NCBI GenBank assembly: GCA_001599295.1
Contig: BCGN01000003.1
Location: 1,775,148 to 1,839,147 of the forward strand
Direction of reading: 5' to 3'
From: Sporopachydermia quercuum
Lineage: Eukaryota; Ascomycota; Sporopachydermiomycetes; Sporopachydermiales; Sporopachydermiaceae
Length of the DNA: 64,000 nt
Of the stretch, positions 48,901-60,891 are shown piece by piece. A model generated the notes under the pieces. That model was not told where the DNA came from. It worked only from the letters and a program-made list of their open reading frames with translations, and made no database searches. The number at the start of each line of letters is the position of its first letter. The first letter of the stretch is position 1. The position numbers and the translations under genes are program-made.

Positions 48901-50982
48901 ATGCTTAGAACCAATAGAGTTAAAACCCTCACCAGCGCTTTCAGTGCTTTGAGCGCTAGTTCAGCAAAGACCAACAGCAGATCTGCTATTACTGCTGCCA
49001 GAGCTTTAACTGCTGCCAGAACCTTTTCAAAGACTCCTTCTTATTTGAGCTCCAGAAACACTTGTGCTGCTTTTCAAGCCAGAAAGTACTCTACCGAGAC
49101 TGAGAAACCCGGCGAAGCCTTCACTTACCTATCAGAGGAAAATGATCCTGAGAGGGAAGCATTCTTCAGATACTCCTGGGGCAGCTGGTTAGAAAACGAC
49201 AAATCCGAACAAGAACAACGTATAACCAGATTTTCTATTCCCGATGCTGTAGATTTAATCAAAACTCTTGGTTTCAAGCTTGATGAGATCCTAGCATCTA
49301 GTGAATCGGCACCTGGTCCTGTTATTGGCACATTGGCCATCGACAAGATCGCTAAGATCGCTAAGAATACTTCTGCTGGTGGAATCACCTATTTAAACCA
49401 TAATATTCATCCCAGTATCATCGGTGAAACTTCTGGTAAAGGCGGTGAACCCTTAGGTGTTAAGAGAATGCTCAGTATCCACGAAGGACGCCATCATAGA
49501 ATCTACAGATTCGAAGTATCCAACGGTAAATCATTTGTATTGAGAATTCCATATCCTTTACATAATATCAGCGAGGAAGGTAAGAAATACCGATTGCAAA
49601 GTGAAGTTGCCACTATGGATTTCCTGTCTGTGAAATCCGGTATGGACAATATCCCTAGAGTGCTGGCCTACAGTGGTGATAGCAATAACCCATTGAAGAG
49701 CCCTTTCATATTAGAAGAATACATTGAAGGAAATCTGTTAATGAGGCAATGGGATCCGAATTTCAACGACTCTGATTTAAGCAAAATCCAAGGTGATGTT
49801 TTCTTGCCAGTTGTTGATTCTATTGAGAAAATCATTGATGTTAGCTTCTCTAAGCTTGGATCCCTTTACTTTGCGGAAGATCTACAAGCTACCAGTTATG
49901 CCACTACTGAGCCAGCATATTCTGATGAATCCAATGAGTCCGTTAAAGGTAGATGGGTCATTGGTCCTTCTACAGAATCTATTTTCTGGAAGAATAAGAA
50001 GTTCCCTGAAGCTGAAAGTATGACAGGTCCATGGAAAACTACCGATGAGTTTATTTTTGCTACTATTGATATAGAAATTGCTAGTTTTAAAGATAGAATT
50101 GTCAAGGAAAGTGCCAGTGGAAACACCGAGAAGGTTGAGACTTTGAAATTCATGATCGACGTTATGGAAAAGTACAGGAAGATTGCACCTGTATTATTAA
50201 ACCCCGGATATTTGAAACCAACTGCTGCTGCCGCAGTGTATGCTTTTAAGCTATTCAATCCTGATATCGACCCTCTGAATATCGTCATGAAGAAAGATGA
50301 AGAATCTGGTAGCTTTACTCCATATATTTTAGACTTTGAAGGTACATCTATCAAGCCTTTCATTTACCATACATCACCTAAATTTGTGGAATATTCAGGT
50401 CCAAAAATCTTCGATATCAAAGAAGAAGTACCTAATTATGATGAACTGAGTGATTCTGAAAAGAGTGAAGTTGACTTCGTGTATAAGAAGACCCGAAATC
50501 AAAATGTATTTGAGACCTTGTTTGCTAATAAGAAGCCATCATTGATTTCTGCTTATGCCCCTGTATGCAAGAACTTCAGAAACCCTTACAGATACTTGTT
50601 GAACAGGAAGTTTGATAATCAAATCAGTGAGTTGAACGAAAATCTATTAACTCTTGATAAGCACTGGAATTTATTCTCTGCTGTTACTGCTCCTATTTCA
50701 GAAGACGGTAAGACTCCACTTCAATATCCTGTTAGTTATAGTGATGCTGAGATGGAAACTCAAGCTAAGCACCTTAACGCTTGGAACGATGAAGTAATGA
50801 GCAAACCATTCTTAAGTACTAGTGGCTGGATTCCTCAAGATATGTTTGATGAGTTGTTGAAGAGAGAATTGATTTTACCTAATCCCGAACGAGAAGGTGA
50901 TTACATCATCAAGCCTAAGGAGCCTGAACCTGAGGCTGCTTCTGAAGGTAATAAGGCTGATAAATCTGATACTAAGGCTTAG
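48901..50982 (+). CDS. AIM9: Aim9, mitochondrial APH-type kinase-like protein
   Basis: The 693-residue product starts at ATG 48901; the frame is open ten codons further upstream but has no ATG there. A long presequence rich in Ala, Ser, Thr and Arg (residues 1-66) points to mitochondria. The rest is an aminoglycoside-phosphotransferase-like fold: EGRHHRIYRFEVSNGKSFVLR (phosphate-binding lysine strand), FILEEYIEGNLL (hinge), and PYILDFEGTSIKPF (a degenerate metal motif with Asp). FFRYSWGSWLENDKSEQEQRI is the Aim9 family opening. Yeast Aim9 (627) is linked to mitochondrial inheritance; its substrate is unknown. A charged C-terminal tail (KEPEPEAASEGNKADKSD) is extra. Confidence 0.9.
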   Translation: MLRTNRVKTLTSAFSALSASSAKTNSRSAITAARALTAARTFSKTPSYLSSRNTCAAFQARKYSTETEKPGEAFTYLSEENDPEREAFFRYSWGSWLENDKSEQEQRITRFSIPDAVDLIKTLGFKLDEILASSESAPGPVIGTLAIDKIAKIAKNTSAGGITYLNHNIHPSIIGETSGKGGEPLGVKRMLSIHEGRHHRIYRFEVSNGKSFVLRIPYPLHNISEEGKKYRLQSEVATMDFLSVKSGMDNIPRVLAYSGDSNNPLKSPFILEEYIEGNLLMRQWDPNFNDSDLSKIQGDVFLPVVDSIEKIIDVSFSKLGSLYFAEDLQATSYATTEPAYSDESNESVKGRWVIGPSTESIFWKNKKFPEAESMTGPWKTTDEFIFATIDIEIASFKDRIVKESASGNTEKVETLKFMIDVMEKYRKIAPVLLNPGYLKPTAAAAVYAFKLFNPDIDPLNIVMKKDEESGSFTPYILDFEGTSIKPFIYHTSPKFVEYSGPKIFDIKEEVPNYDELSDSEKSEVDFVYKKTRNQNVFETLFANKKPSLISAYAPVCKNFRNPYRYLLNRKFDNQISELNENLLTLDKHWNLFSAVTAPISEDGKTPLQYPVSYSDAEMETQAKHLNAWNDEVMSKPFLSTSGWIPQDMFDELLKRELILPNPEREGDYIIKPKEPEPEAASEGNKADKSDTKA

Positions 50983-51778
50983 TTGATCTCTCATGTGTAG
51001 ATTCGTTGCTGTATATATTATTATATGAATTTTGTTAACTAAATGCTATTCTTATGGTGAATTGGTAGAATTTGGTAGAGCTAATGGCTAAAAAGAATTA
51101 ATTTACTAGCGTCATATGCATAAGAGATTCTGGTGAAAAGAAGTAGGAAGCTACATCTCTAATTTTGATGTATGTAGATGCATTGTAAATACATGTCCAC
51201 GCAACTGTATTCATACATCTTGAATCTGCAGAGGAGGTTGTGCAATATAGAGGCAAGTATATGCAAAGTGGAATTTAAGTTGGGATACGAGTGAATGGTT
51301 AGTTTCAGGGTAAAAACAAAGTTTAAGCATGCGATGCAATATGGTGAAAAAGGACGAACAAACCGCAAGAAAATAGCCTTACGCCTGTGTTTTTATTAAC
51401 ATCGCTACACATCTCGAACTACCTGGCTTATACCTCAAAAGAAATACTTAGCATCCATGATTTGTATTCAAATCAAATGAGAGAGCAACAACGAAAATTC
51501 CTGACATATTGATTAAAGTTCATTTATTGGACATAAACCTTAAACCTTAACCATGCTCTGCTCTAATTCAATTTTATTATCTACAATCAGTTACAACCAT
51601 TATACCAACAATAACTATTCACAACATTCAACTATATTCTAAACAAATATCAACTCCTACTATCAATCTCAAGCTCAGGCCATCTACTTATTGCAGCTCT
51701 CCTGCTACTTCTACTACTCCAGCTCCTCTATCTTAATCTCCCAGTCACATGCTATTATCCATGCAGTATATCCAATTC
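50983..51778. other. Convergent AIM9-PFK2 spacer
   Basis: This 796-bp spacer holds two 3' ends. It is AT-rich and has no supported frame, repeat or RNA gene. Confidence 0.55.
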
Positions 51779-54661
51779 CTACTCTACCCTGGTTCGTCCA
51801 ACAAGCATATCGGATATTCGACTAGCCTTTTCCCAATGGTTTCTCCTCTGTCTTCTCTTCATAATCTCAGTCTCATAATCATACAGGAATCTAACAGGAG
51901 AGAACTTCAATTTACCCTTGAGCTCACCCAAAACAACGGCTGTTTTCTTTAAATCGGTTTCTCTTTCGTCATTGCTCAGTTCGTTGTTTTCAATGAACTT
52001 CACTGCTTTAACCGCCAAGCGAACTGCTTGGGTTCTATCCATTGGACTGGGAATTCCACCTTGCTGAGCATGGCCTGGAACTGCTGTGCGAGATTCAAAT
52101 CTGCCTTTAGCTTCTCCGTCAATAATATGGGCTAAAACGTCAGTGGTGAAAACTTTTGATGATTTTTCAGATCGAAGAATCAATTTCCCAGCACGAGATA
52201 TTCCCCTGTCGTTAGCAAACTGTTCTCTCAGGTTGTCGATGTCTGCTTGAAGCTGGGTCAACGAAATGCCCTCTTCTGGCGTGTATACTGCATCAGCTCC
52301 GCATATAAGACCCCCCATAACAGAGACATAGCCACAGTTTCCGCCCTGGACTTCCACCACGAAAACTCTACGTCTAGTAGCGGAAGCACTAGTTTCTATG
52401 ATATCGCAGTAGTCTACCAAAGCATTCAAACACGTATCACTGCCTAGGGAGTACTCAGTTCCGGGTACATTATTAGAAATAGTAGCAGGAATCAGTACCA
52501 TTGGGATTTGGAAAGCAGGGAATGAATATCTGGCACATTCCAGTTCATTCAACGAGATAAAAGCTTCAAATCCACCAATAATAACCAACCCATCAAACTC
52601 ATACTTCTCAAAATAATAGGCAATTAATCCTACATCAACCTCAACAGGCGTTGCACGATTAGTACCTATTTCCGAGCCTCCTCTGATTGCCCATCCTTCA
52701 AGTTCAAGCCAGTTGAATTCTCTTACCGATTCGTGTCTAGCAAGCCCGCTGAACCCGTTATAAATAGCATAGGGCTTATGGCCTCTGGCAAAACAGTATT
52801 TGGCAGCTGCATGGACTGCAGCATTCATACCGCCTGCGGGAGCACCTACGTTGATAATAGCAATTTTGAGTCTTTTCTCTTTAGGCAGCAATTGAGACTT
52901 GTCTTCAGGGTTCGAAAGAGTTTGGTAGTGTTCCAGGTTTTCCTTGAATTCAGGATCGCGCAAACTCATTGCTTTATCGAAATCCTTCGCTTCAATCGCA
53001 TCAGCGACAGATTTAGTGAGCGCCACAGCTTCCATTAAAGGTTTCCTTACAATCTGCTTGTTCTGGACCCCAATCATTGGCGATGGAGTATCAGGAGTAG
53101 ATTCCAATACAGCATTGACAGCTTCCACACCTTGTAGAGTAGCCAGTTCACGGTCGTAAGCAACTGCAGTGCCACCTCGTTGAACGTGGCCCAAGCAAGT
53201 GACTCTGGTGTCCAAACCGAGCACGTCCACCAAGGCATCTTTAACCATAGCGCTACTGATAGGCTTGAGGTCGTCAGTTATAGCTCCTTCAGCTACAATT
53301 ACAATGGTTTTCCGTTTGCCCTTATCGCGGTTCGCTTTCACCGTAGAACAAAGGATTTCTGACCATTTATCAGCAGGCAAAGGCTTCTCAGGAATGAGAA
53401 TGAAATCAGCATTAGTAGCTATACCAGACATAAGAGCCAGCCAGCCGCAGTGGCGGCCCATGACTTCAATGACAAAAGCTCTGGAATGAGACTGCGCAGT
53501 AGCATCAATATAATCAACAGCTTGACAGATTCTTGCTAAAGACGAATAGCAGCCAATCGTTGCATCCGTCATGCTCATATCGTTATCAATAGAGCCAACA
53601 AGCCCACATATAGTTAAGTGCTTATAGCTATGGGCCTCTCTGTCGGAGATCCTGCCAGTAGTTTTCAATTCAGCCACCAAGCTTGGCCATTCAGCCCGGA
53701 AAACATCAGCTCCAGTTAGAGAACCATCACCACCGCATACAATAAGAGCATCAATGCCCTTCTCGATCATATTCTTAGCAGCGTCCAAACGACCTTCTCT
53801 GGTTTTAAAAGTCATGGATCTAGCTGTACCAATATTGGTTCCGCCTTCCGCAAGCCAGCTGCGCACGTCTGCCCATTCCATCTTGCGGATAAGATCACCG
53901 CCGTGAACTAAGCCCTCGTAGCCTTCGTAGATAGCAAAGACATCACAACCTTTGGCAATAGCTGCCCGAACGACTGCTCTCACAGCAGGATTCATACCAG
54001 GAGAATCACCACCAGAAGTCATCACGCCAATACGTTTAGCTGATAATCTGGTGAGCGACTCGCGTAGAGCGTTGAATGAGATATTCTTAGCAAATGGAGT
54101 CGCCTTCGACGAATTGGTTGATGTATGCGGTTTCTTGAACTTCACAGCTTCGTAGCCGCTTTGAGGAACCAGTGTGAAAGGATTAGGCCTGGAAGTGAAA
54201 CCAATCAAGTTATTTAAAGGATCATAGCCGTATACTTCTAAAGGAGCAAGCTCTGTTGGTCTGGCTATAGTTTTCGGTGATAGTTTTTCCACCAACTGGT
54301 AAACAGACTCCAAATCATGAGTGTACAGCACAAATGAAGGAGCAGTAGTTCTTACGTCAACAGAAGGCTCAACAGGATCAATTGTTTTGGCAGGAGCAAC
54401 TTCAGGGGTCGTCAAGGAGATTTGGAGAGAAACTCCGTTCACTCTTGTTAATGTTTCATCGAAAGGTTCGTCTGATTTGTTGGGAATTGATATGAGAACT
54501 ATTCTTTCTAATACTGAGGAGTCGTCTTGCTGAACTCTACATTCAAAAGGGGTTCGACGGAATCCCAAAGCTTTGTAGAAAGCGATAGTTTTCTCGTATA
54601 GAGATTTGTCTGAGGTGTTGAAGGCAATGAAGGAGGTGCCGTTAACAAGAGGAACAGGCAT
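51779..54661 (-). CDS. PFK2: 6-phosphofructokinase beta subunit
   Basis: The 960-residue product matches yeast Pfk2 (959). A glyoxalase-like N-terminal domain (residues 1-190) opens with VPLVNGTSFIAF. The catalytic half has GVMTSGGDSPGMNPAVR (ATP site), VCGGDGSLTGAD, SIDNDMSMTDATIG (catalytic Asp) and EVMGRHCGWLAL. The duplicated regulatory half follows (IINVGAPAGGMNAAVHA, GGSEIGTNRATP, PATISNNVPGTEYSLGSD). The beta subunit is chosen for RKPLMEAVALTKSV, FLYDYETEIMKR and the C-terminus VGRTRVE. It forms the allosteric alpha4-beta4 glycolytic enzyme with Pfk1, which is not in this window. Confidence 0.96.
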   Translation of the reverse strand: MPVPLVNGTSFIAFNTSDKSLYEKTIAFYKALGFRRTPFECRVQQDDSSVLERIVLISIPNKSDEPFDETLTRVNGVSLQISLTTPEVAPAKTIDPVEPSVDVRTTAPSFVLYTHDLESVYQLVEKLSPKTIARPTELAPLEVYGYDPLNNLIGFTSRPNPFTLVPQSGYEAVKFKKPHTSTNSSKATPFAKNISFNALRESLTRLSAKRIGVMTSGGDSPGMNPAVRAVVRAAIAKGCDVFAIYEGYEGLVHGGDLIRKMEWADVRSWLAEGGTNIGTARSMTFKTREGRLDAAKNMIEKGIDALIVCGGDGSLTGADVFRAEWPSLVAELKTTGRISDREAHSYKHLTICGLVGSIDNDMSMTDATIGCYSSLARICQAVDYIDATAQSHSRAFVIEVMGRHCGWLALMSGIATNADFILIPEKPLPADKWSEILCSTVKANRDKGKRKTIVIVAEGAITDDLKPISSAMVKDALVDVLGLDTRVTCLGHVQRGGTAVAYDRELATLQGVEAVNAVLESTPDTPSPMIGVQNKQIVRKPLMEAVALTKSVADAIEAKDFDKAMSLRDPEFKENLEHYQTLSNPEDKSQLLPKEKRLKIAIINVGAPAGGMNAAVHAAAKYCFARGHKPYAIYNGFSGLARHESVREFNWLELEGWAIRGGSEIGTNRATPVEVDVGLIAYYFEKYEFDGLVIIGGFEAFISLNELECARYSFPAFQIPMVLIPATISNNVPGTEYSLGSDTCLNALVDYCDIIETSASATRRRVFVVEVQGGNCGYVSVMGGLICGADAVYTPEEGISLTQLQADIDNLREQFANDRGISRAGKLILRSEKSSKVFTTDVLAHIIDGEAKGRFESRTAVPGHAQQGGIPSPMDRTQAVRLAVKAVKFIENNELSNDERETDLKKTAVVLGELKGKLKFSPVRFLYDYETEIMKRRQRRNHWEKASRISDMLVGRTRVE

Positions 54662-56257
54662 TTTGGATAGATTAGGATGAAAGATTATGCTTGCCTATTT
54701 GTATATGGTGTAGAGATGATACACTCTTAGGATGATAGAACCACAATTAGGATTTACTCTGTTGGAGATCACTTATCCAGCAGATATATGAATTAGATAT
54801 CAATTATTGCTTTATATTAAAGCAACTAACTATCCAATGGCCTATTGTTTTATAATTGATTTAAAGTACGTGATTCCTAAAGAAGAAGTAGAACAAGATA
54901 GCTATGGGATATCTCAATTGCTTAATTGATATTATGAAGTCTTGCTCTCAATGGTCTGTATTTCACTTGTATGTCTCTTCCGGACGTTCAAAATAGATGT
55001 TGTATTTGCTATACTTTGCAAGTGAAAATGAACAATTGTTACGCTCAACCAGTAAAATAAGCAGGTCAAACAAGCCACAAATTTCTTGTCTTTGTTTGCA
55101 ACTTGTTTGATTGCTTGATAGGCTTGATTCCTTCTGTTCCGTCACCGGAAGAATTGAAATGTAGAGAGACAATGGGCGATCGGTATACACAACACTGCAT
55201 ACAATTGCATATACAGCGCATATATTATACATGTAAATATTATATTAATGGAGATTAGAGTAACTGATGGACAAACATTGGGTGATGCATCCAGTGGTTT
55301 GATGTGTACGGGAGGAGGTTTCCTTGTGATGGATAAAGTTGAGATGGCTGCTGGACGCACAAGACGCACGAGCATGCATGGGGGAGGAACAGGAATAAAC
55401 TGGGAGTTCTGGTAATAATGTTGAATGATGAAGCGGAGTGAAGGGCATAGGAAAGTTAAAGAGATAGATAGTTGAATGGAGGTAAAGGAAAGGCACCAGA
55501 ATAATGTTTTATTTCGGAAAATGAGCTACAAACGACTTGAATTTACAAAAGCTTCGAATTTATGTGGCTACGTTTTAGGTAGCAGTTTCAAAAAAGCAAC
55601 GATTAAAGATGCTGCAGGATATATGCAGTACAATTGCATCATTGTGCATATAATTGAATGCCTAATAGTTTTGCAGCATACATGAAGACGAGATCCAGTC
55701 TATTCATTGAATTCTAATATGTAGAGTGGTTGGGGTACCATATCAACAAAAATACACATTTAACTAACAATCTTGAAGCACAGTAAGTCTGTGATGGTTA
55801 ATGAAAGATATTCAGAATCTCAGCCTTGATTCTGTCTCGCCAGCTTGTTCTCATTACAATTACGAGCTCTATAGTGATCANCATTGCATGATTCTCACCA
55901 CATATGGTCGAGTATCTAGTACAACATTTGTTACTATTTTCTAAATTTTAACCCTATATTAAGATTCTACTAAAATTATAAACCTTATTTACGAAACCTA
56001 GGAAGTGATGGGTATTTACAAGATATTATAAGCTACTAAGCATCTTCTTCGAATGGAACATCTATTACTATTCTACTATTAGCCTATTATATCTAATGCG
56101 ATGATTTCTAAATACCAATAAAACTGCTTACAAATCCTCAAAAATCTAATAATATAGTATTATCTATTTGATAATGACATCTAAAATAAACTAACAATTT
56201 CATCATAAACCAAAACTATAGCTGTAAACTGTGTTCTCCTTCATTCTACTCTTCCCC
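54662..56257. other. PFK2 promoter and GSY 3' flank
   Basis: This 1.6-kb spacer contains only short frames (for example 54963-55232 and 55245-55496 on the minus strand), which I judge to be chance. An N lies at 55881. No repeat or RNA gene is seen. Confidence 0.55.
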
Positions 56258-58414
56258 TTAATTTTTCTCTGCTGCTTTCTCTTTCTCAGCTTCGCCATTT
56301 GACTCTTTAGTTACTCCTTGCTTGTTCTCATTCATACTCAAATAAAACAAATAACGATCGTTCTCCTCATCTTCAACACTATCAGTGAACTTGCTACCAA
56401 GGAAATCAACATCATTGGCTTCAGCCAATGTACCTAAATCGCCAGGAGTAACCAATCCATTTCTATCCCTTGGCGATCCTGGGGCTGACAATGGAGCTGT
56501 GAGTTTTCTACTGCTAGAAGGCCTTTCAAATGGATTCCAGCTCTTATCAGTAATATTGGCATGATCAGTCAAATATTCAGTAGGATATGCTCTAATCAAC
56601 GCCAATTCTCTGGCTTTGATATACTCCAAGCCCATACGTTTCCAGTCAAGTAAATCACTCAAACGTTCCGTACGATTTCTTTGGTTGATTCTCTGTCTTC
56701 TGGTCTTTTCAGTGAAATCGTACATGAATTGAGTCAATTGATGAATAGATTCATCAGCTGATTTCATTCTACGATCAACAATATAAATACCATAGTCGCT
56801 TGAGTTTTCAATCAAATCATCCATATAGCAGCCGAAACCTGACAAGTTCGTAGTGATAGAAGGAACTCCCATAACTGTGCACTCTGCAGGTGTGTATCCC
56901 CAAGGCTCATAATATGAAGGGAAAACACCCAAATGACAACCACGGACAAAGTCTTCATAGTCCAAAGAGAGAATTGGATTATTAGCATTCAAAAACTCGG
57001 GATGGAAGATAACTTTCACGCGATCAGAAGGATGATTGAATAGCTGGACTCTTCTTAAATTGCATATAATAGGATCAGTAGAATCATCAGCCATATTATG
57101 AGTAACAATAGGGGGTAATGTTGATCTCTTCAAAGCGAAAACTCTTCTTTTGAGTAGGACTCGATCACTAGATGTCAATAAATTGTCCATATCTTTGAAA
57201 ATATCACCATGGCCACTTTCAGGATCAGTTCTGGCGCAATGCTCAAACAATCTTTTACCAATAGATTGTTGAATTTCTCTGATAGTATCGTCTAAAGCCT
57301 TAATAACGGCTTGACCTTTCAATGTTTCAACAGTATAAGAATGAGTAGCTGCTGGCATAATAATAAAAGCAACAACAGTCATTTTAGAGCCTGAAGATTT
57401 AAGCCAGTGATTTAATCTAGCTAATGATTCAATAAACATATCGCAACCTTTATTGCGGAATTCGTATCTTCCAGCAGTGAAAAAGTATAGCGTATTCTCT
57501 AAATCGAAGTCATAATGGCCATAGAAATGACCTCTAATGAAATCGTTGATCTTTTCCTTTCTTCTAGCATGCAAGTTTTGGAATTCATGCATAGCACTGA
57601 ACTTCACAACGTTTAAACCATTAGGCAAAATTCCATCAGGTTTACGTTTCAACAGATGTTCAGATTCATAGCCAGTAATTTGAGAAACAGTGGTGAAGAC
57701 GTCAGCAGAATGAGCAGCAGCTCTTTCAATACAATAGCGATGATAGATTCCTCTTTTACCTGCTTCAGCATCAACATCAAACCATTGGAGGTTATTATAG
57801 AAATCAACATCACCAGCACATAAATATCTGCCTAGTAATGTAGCATGAGTAGTGAATATAGTAGTACAGTCGATTTTTCTTTTACGGCATAAAGGAATAG
57901 CGATTCCTGCTAACCATTCATGGAAATGGGCAATAACTGCATGTTCACGATCATGGGCTACATATTCTCCAAGGAACCAAGCAATCAAGTAACCAAACAC
58001 GATAGCTTCATTAGTCTCAAAATCGTTATCTGGGCCAGGAATACTGCTGCTGCTCCATAAATCAGCTTTCCAGTCATTGAGATAGCCATATGCCGAACCG
58101 GTGTCAAAAAGGATTACCTTTGGTGCTCCTTCAATGAGCCATGTACCGTAGACAATATGAACACCTCTTTCTTTCATAGACTGCAGAGTTATTCTCAAAG
58201 GTTCATAAGCAGGTTCAGTGACTTCAACTTCCATAGAAGCTGATCTTGGGTTTAAAGGACCAATTAGATGATAAGCATCAGGACAGGAATATCTTGAGAA
58301 TTCTTTGGATGTAACTGGAGCTTTTGATTTGATTACTGAATAGATGCCGCCTACCTTATTGGCGACTTCTGTTGATACTTCAAACAGGACTGGGTTTGCT
58401 GTATCACGAGTCAT
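56258..58414 (-). CDS. GSY1: Glycogen synthase (GT3)
   Basis: The 718-residue product has the GT3 start [20 protein letters not shown] (UDP-glucose site) and the family motif [19 protein letters not shown]. The second Rossmann half has [20 protein letters not shown] with the catalytic Glu pair. The arginine cluster [20 protein letters not shown], which binds glucose-6-phosphate, is intact. The C-terminal tail has the inhibitory phosphorylation region ([20 protein letters not shown]). It elongates glycogen from glycogenin primers. GSY1 and GSY2 cannot be told apart in a yeast that may have a single copy, so the symbol is provisional. The promoter lies in the divergent spacer upstream. Confidence 0.94.
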   Translation of the reverse strand: MTRDTANPVLFEVSTEVANKVGGIYSVIKSKAPVTSKEFSRYSCPDAYHLIGPLNPRSASMEVEVTEPAYEPLRITLQSMKERGVHIVYGTWLIEGAPKVILFDTGSAYGYLNDWKADLWSSSSIPGPDNDFETNEAIVFGYLIAWFLGEYVAHDREHAVIAHFHEWLAGIAIPLCRKRKIDCTTIFTTHATLLGRYLCAGDVDFYNNLQWFDVDAEAGKRGIYHRYCIERAAAHSADVFTTVSQITGYESEHLLKRKPDGILPNGLNVVKFSAMHEFQNLHARRKEKINDFIRGHFYGHYDFDLENTLYFFTAGRYEFRNKGCDMFIESLARLNHWLKSSGSKMTVVAFIIMPAATHSYTVETLKGQAVIKALDDTIREIQQSIGKRLFEHCARTDPESGHGDIFKDMDNLLTSSDRVLLKRRVFALKRSTLPPIVTHNMADDSTDPIICNLRRVQLFNHPSDRVKVIFHPEFLNANNPILSLDYEDFVRGCHLGVFPSYYEPWGYTPAECTVMGVPSITTNLSGFGCYMDDLIENSSDYGIYIVDRRMKSADESIHQLTQFMYDFTEKTRRQRINQRNRTERLSDLLDWKRMGLEYIKARELALIRAYPTEYLTDHANITDKSWNPFERPSSSRKLTAPLSAPGSPRDRNGLVTPGDLGTLAEANDVDFLGSKFTDSVEDEENDRYLFYLSMNENKQGVTKESNGEAEKEKAAEKN

Positions 58415-60891
58415 TGCAAATGTGATGTTGATGCAGCCGTTGGTTTATTTTCGACGATTGATGATTTTCTTCGTTGAAATCTGGTTGGGTTCTGCGTGGG
58501 AAGTAGGAAGTGAATACGTGCTTGATGATAGTAAGGTAGTGAGTGCCAAACAGCGTCAGATGAATGCTAAGATGTCTTCTTTATACTATCTTAATACCAG
58601 ATGGTTTACACGCAACACTTATCAACAAAATAATTCTATTTAGTTAGGAACTGTTGTTGATGAGTTTATGATACAAAATTGATGAATCAGCCATATATGA
58701 TGAATAACTTGTCAAGACAAGCACAACCCAGAGTTTTCGGTTCACAGTAGATGGATGGTTTTGACCTTTTGTAGTGAGGGTAAGAAACAAAAATAAGGTT
58801 TGGGAGTGGATTGAAGGTTGACAAACCTTAAATCCAAAGCCGCGTTGAAGCTGCAGCAAGGGTGCGTCTTTACTGTTTGATGGGTGGATTGGGTTATTGG
58901 TGACAATGGTAATGAATATATGAACTTCGTGTAATTGTTGGTTATATAATTGCATAGTATTGGAATAATATTGATGAATTAACTGATAGAATTATATACT
59001 GAAGTAAAAGAAATTGAAGTGTAGGTGGAATCATTTGATGAGGCTTCAGAGGCTACCAGTCATCTAGTTACTTTTCAGGGAGAACAAAATGACCATTCAT
59101 TGCATGGGAAGGAAGAACAATGAAATTTTCTATCGGAAAAATTTCAGTTCTGCCTTCCCCATTTCAAACCATAGAACAAAGAGAGATTCGATCAATAATT
59201 GATGGCAATAACGGTTGCAATTTTCTAATAGTCAGTAATGATTTAATGCCAGATTTAATTTCAGTGATTTTTATAGTACTTTAAACAGAAGAAAGAAAGA
59301 AAGAAGAAAATATTGGCACTTTTATTACGATAGTAGACATCTGTAGAGTTTATTTTCTAAAGGGGTAACTGAGTATTTTCAGTTTAGTTTGTTACCTGGA
59401 GAGTGCATAGAGTTGCATGAAAGGAATAGTAGATCATGAGAAGTTGTTGATCTGAGGGTTAATATAGGTTCAGCTAACAAATAAGTGAAATATAACTATT
59501 TGCTAACAATTACTGTGATTTCAGTATAACAAAAGTTAAATAATGGCTTTAATTCAACTTAATACGAGTTCATGTCTTTTTCCTTCATTCACATTGCAGA
59601 TTGTACCGATGGTTGCTGGTTGGTTCCTTGTACATGCATGAGAATGCATTAAGTTTGACCTCCACCGTGACCTCATGTAGGAAGATCGTTCGACAATGGA
59701 TGGAAAGCACCGAGTGTCCTAGTCGGAAAGAAAGAACGGATAAATATGAAAAAAAGCATAGCTCTTGTGAAGGTGGTTGAGGTTCAGTTGGCGATTCGAA
59801 TTCTTGAACAATAAGGGGAAAGATAAAGAAGGTAGTTGGAAAGTAGATGATATTGTGGTCTTGAAGTTGTGTGTAGGATGATGTATTTCACCGACTAGTG
59901 GAGCACTCTTAACACAATTATCAATTGAGTTTCAACTGGATTAAGGGTCCAGCGAAATGTAGCAAAGTGATTTTCAAAGGTAATGAGATGGATTATCCTT
60001 TGTGTGAAGGCAAGAAGGGATGAAAAGGAAAATTATAGAGAATTTTCAAATCGTGCGTTTCGTTAAGGTATGTAAGGTTTGAGATTGGAAATTTTTATCT
60101 GCACCCCAATGCAACTTTAATTGTCAAATATGGGGAAATAATGGGGATATAATTGGAGTTCTTGATGCGATCTTTTTAAATTGAAGATATATACCACTGT
60201 AAGCATACTGGAACATAACTAATCATGTAAGTTCATTACGGTTTTATGCTACAACCTACAGCTCTCTTTGAGCATATTAATACACATTGTTCCATGTTCA
60301 TTTCCTAGTGCGTTGTCATACATTCAAAATTCAAGAAAATGCACAATTCCTGCAATATTCAAACTCAATTGCTCCTGAGTCAAGCATAATTACTCTATTT
60401 ACTGAATTTTTTAATAAATAGGGTGTGAAGTCAACCAGGAACTGTCATCTTAATAATTAGCCTTATTCTTTATACTCCTACTTCTTTTAATCAAACTCTT
60501 CAAGACTTCATACTAACTTCAATATGCATGCTTTATGTATCTCGCTTAACTCCCCCTTTCAGTACTTAAAGTTTCATTCTGTAGTTTATCTTCTCCGCTT
60601 CGATAGTCCGAGCCGCTATTTCCATTGCAGCTATCATCAAAGATCAACAATTGGTGTATTATTATTGAAACAACTAAGAACCGAAAAGTTTCAAGGCATC
60701 TATTTCTTTTTCATTTAGTGCCAACATCACAGACTATCCTCTTGTTGGATATCCAACCTAGCATTTGAATTATTAGAGAATTGGCAGCCACAGTTAGTAT
60801 CAAGAATTGTTCAAGATCAATCGACCAAGCCACATTTTCCTACGTTATTTAATCGTACTTCCGAACATTTCATAATCATTAATACGCCATA
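58415..60891. other. Long divergent promoter between GSY and the thioesterase gene
   Basis: This 2.48-kb region contains STRE-like AGGGG at 59361-59365 and 59814-59818, rather far (about 0.95 and 1.4 kb) from the GSY start. A GTAAGT near 60227 and CATACTAAC near 60509 could outline a leader intron of the thioesterase gene, but the evidence is weak. Frames at 58644-58955 (minus) and 60524-60718 (plus) have ATG starts but no recognisable features. Confidence 0.55.

Noticed and set aside
58644-58955. Minus-strand 103-codon frame with ATG, upstream of GSY
   Set aside because: Composition looks random and it sits in the GSY leader/promoter; it would need transcript evidence.
60524-60718. 64-codon frame with ATG, upstream of the thioesterase gene
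   Set aside because: No recognisable features; likely leader sequence.
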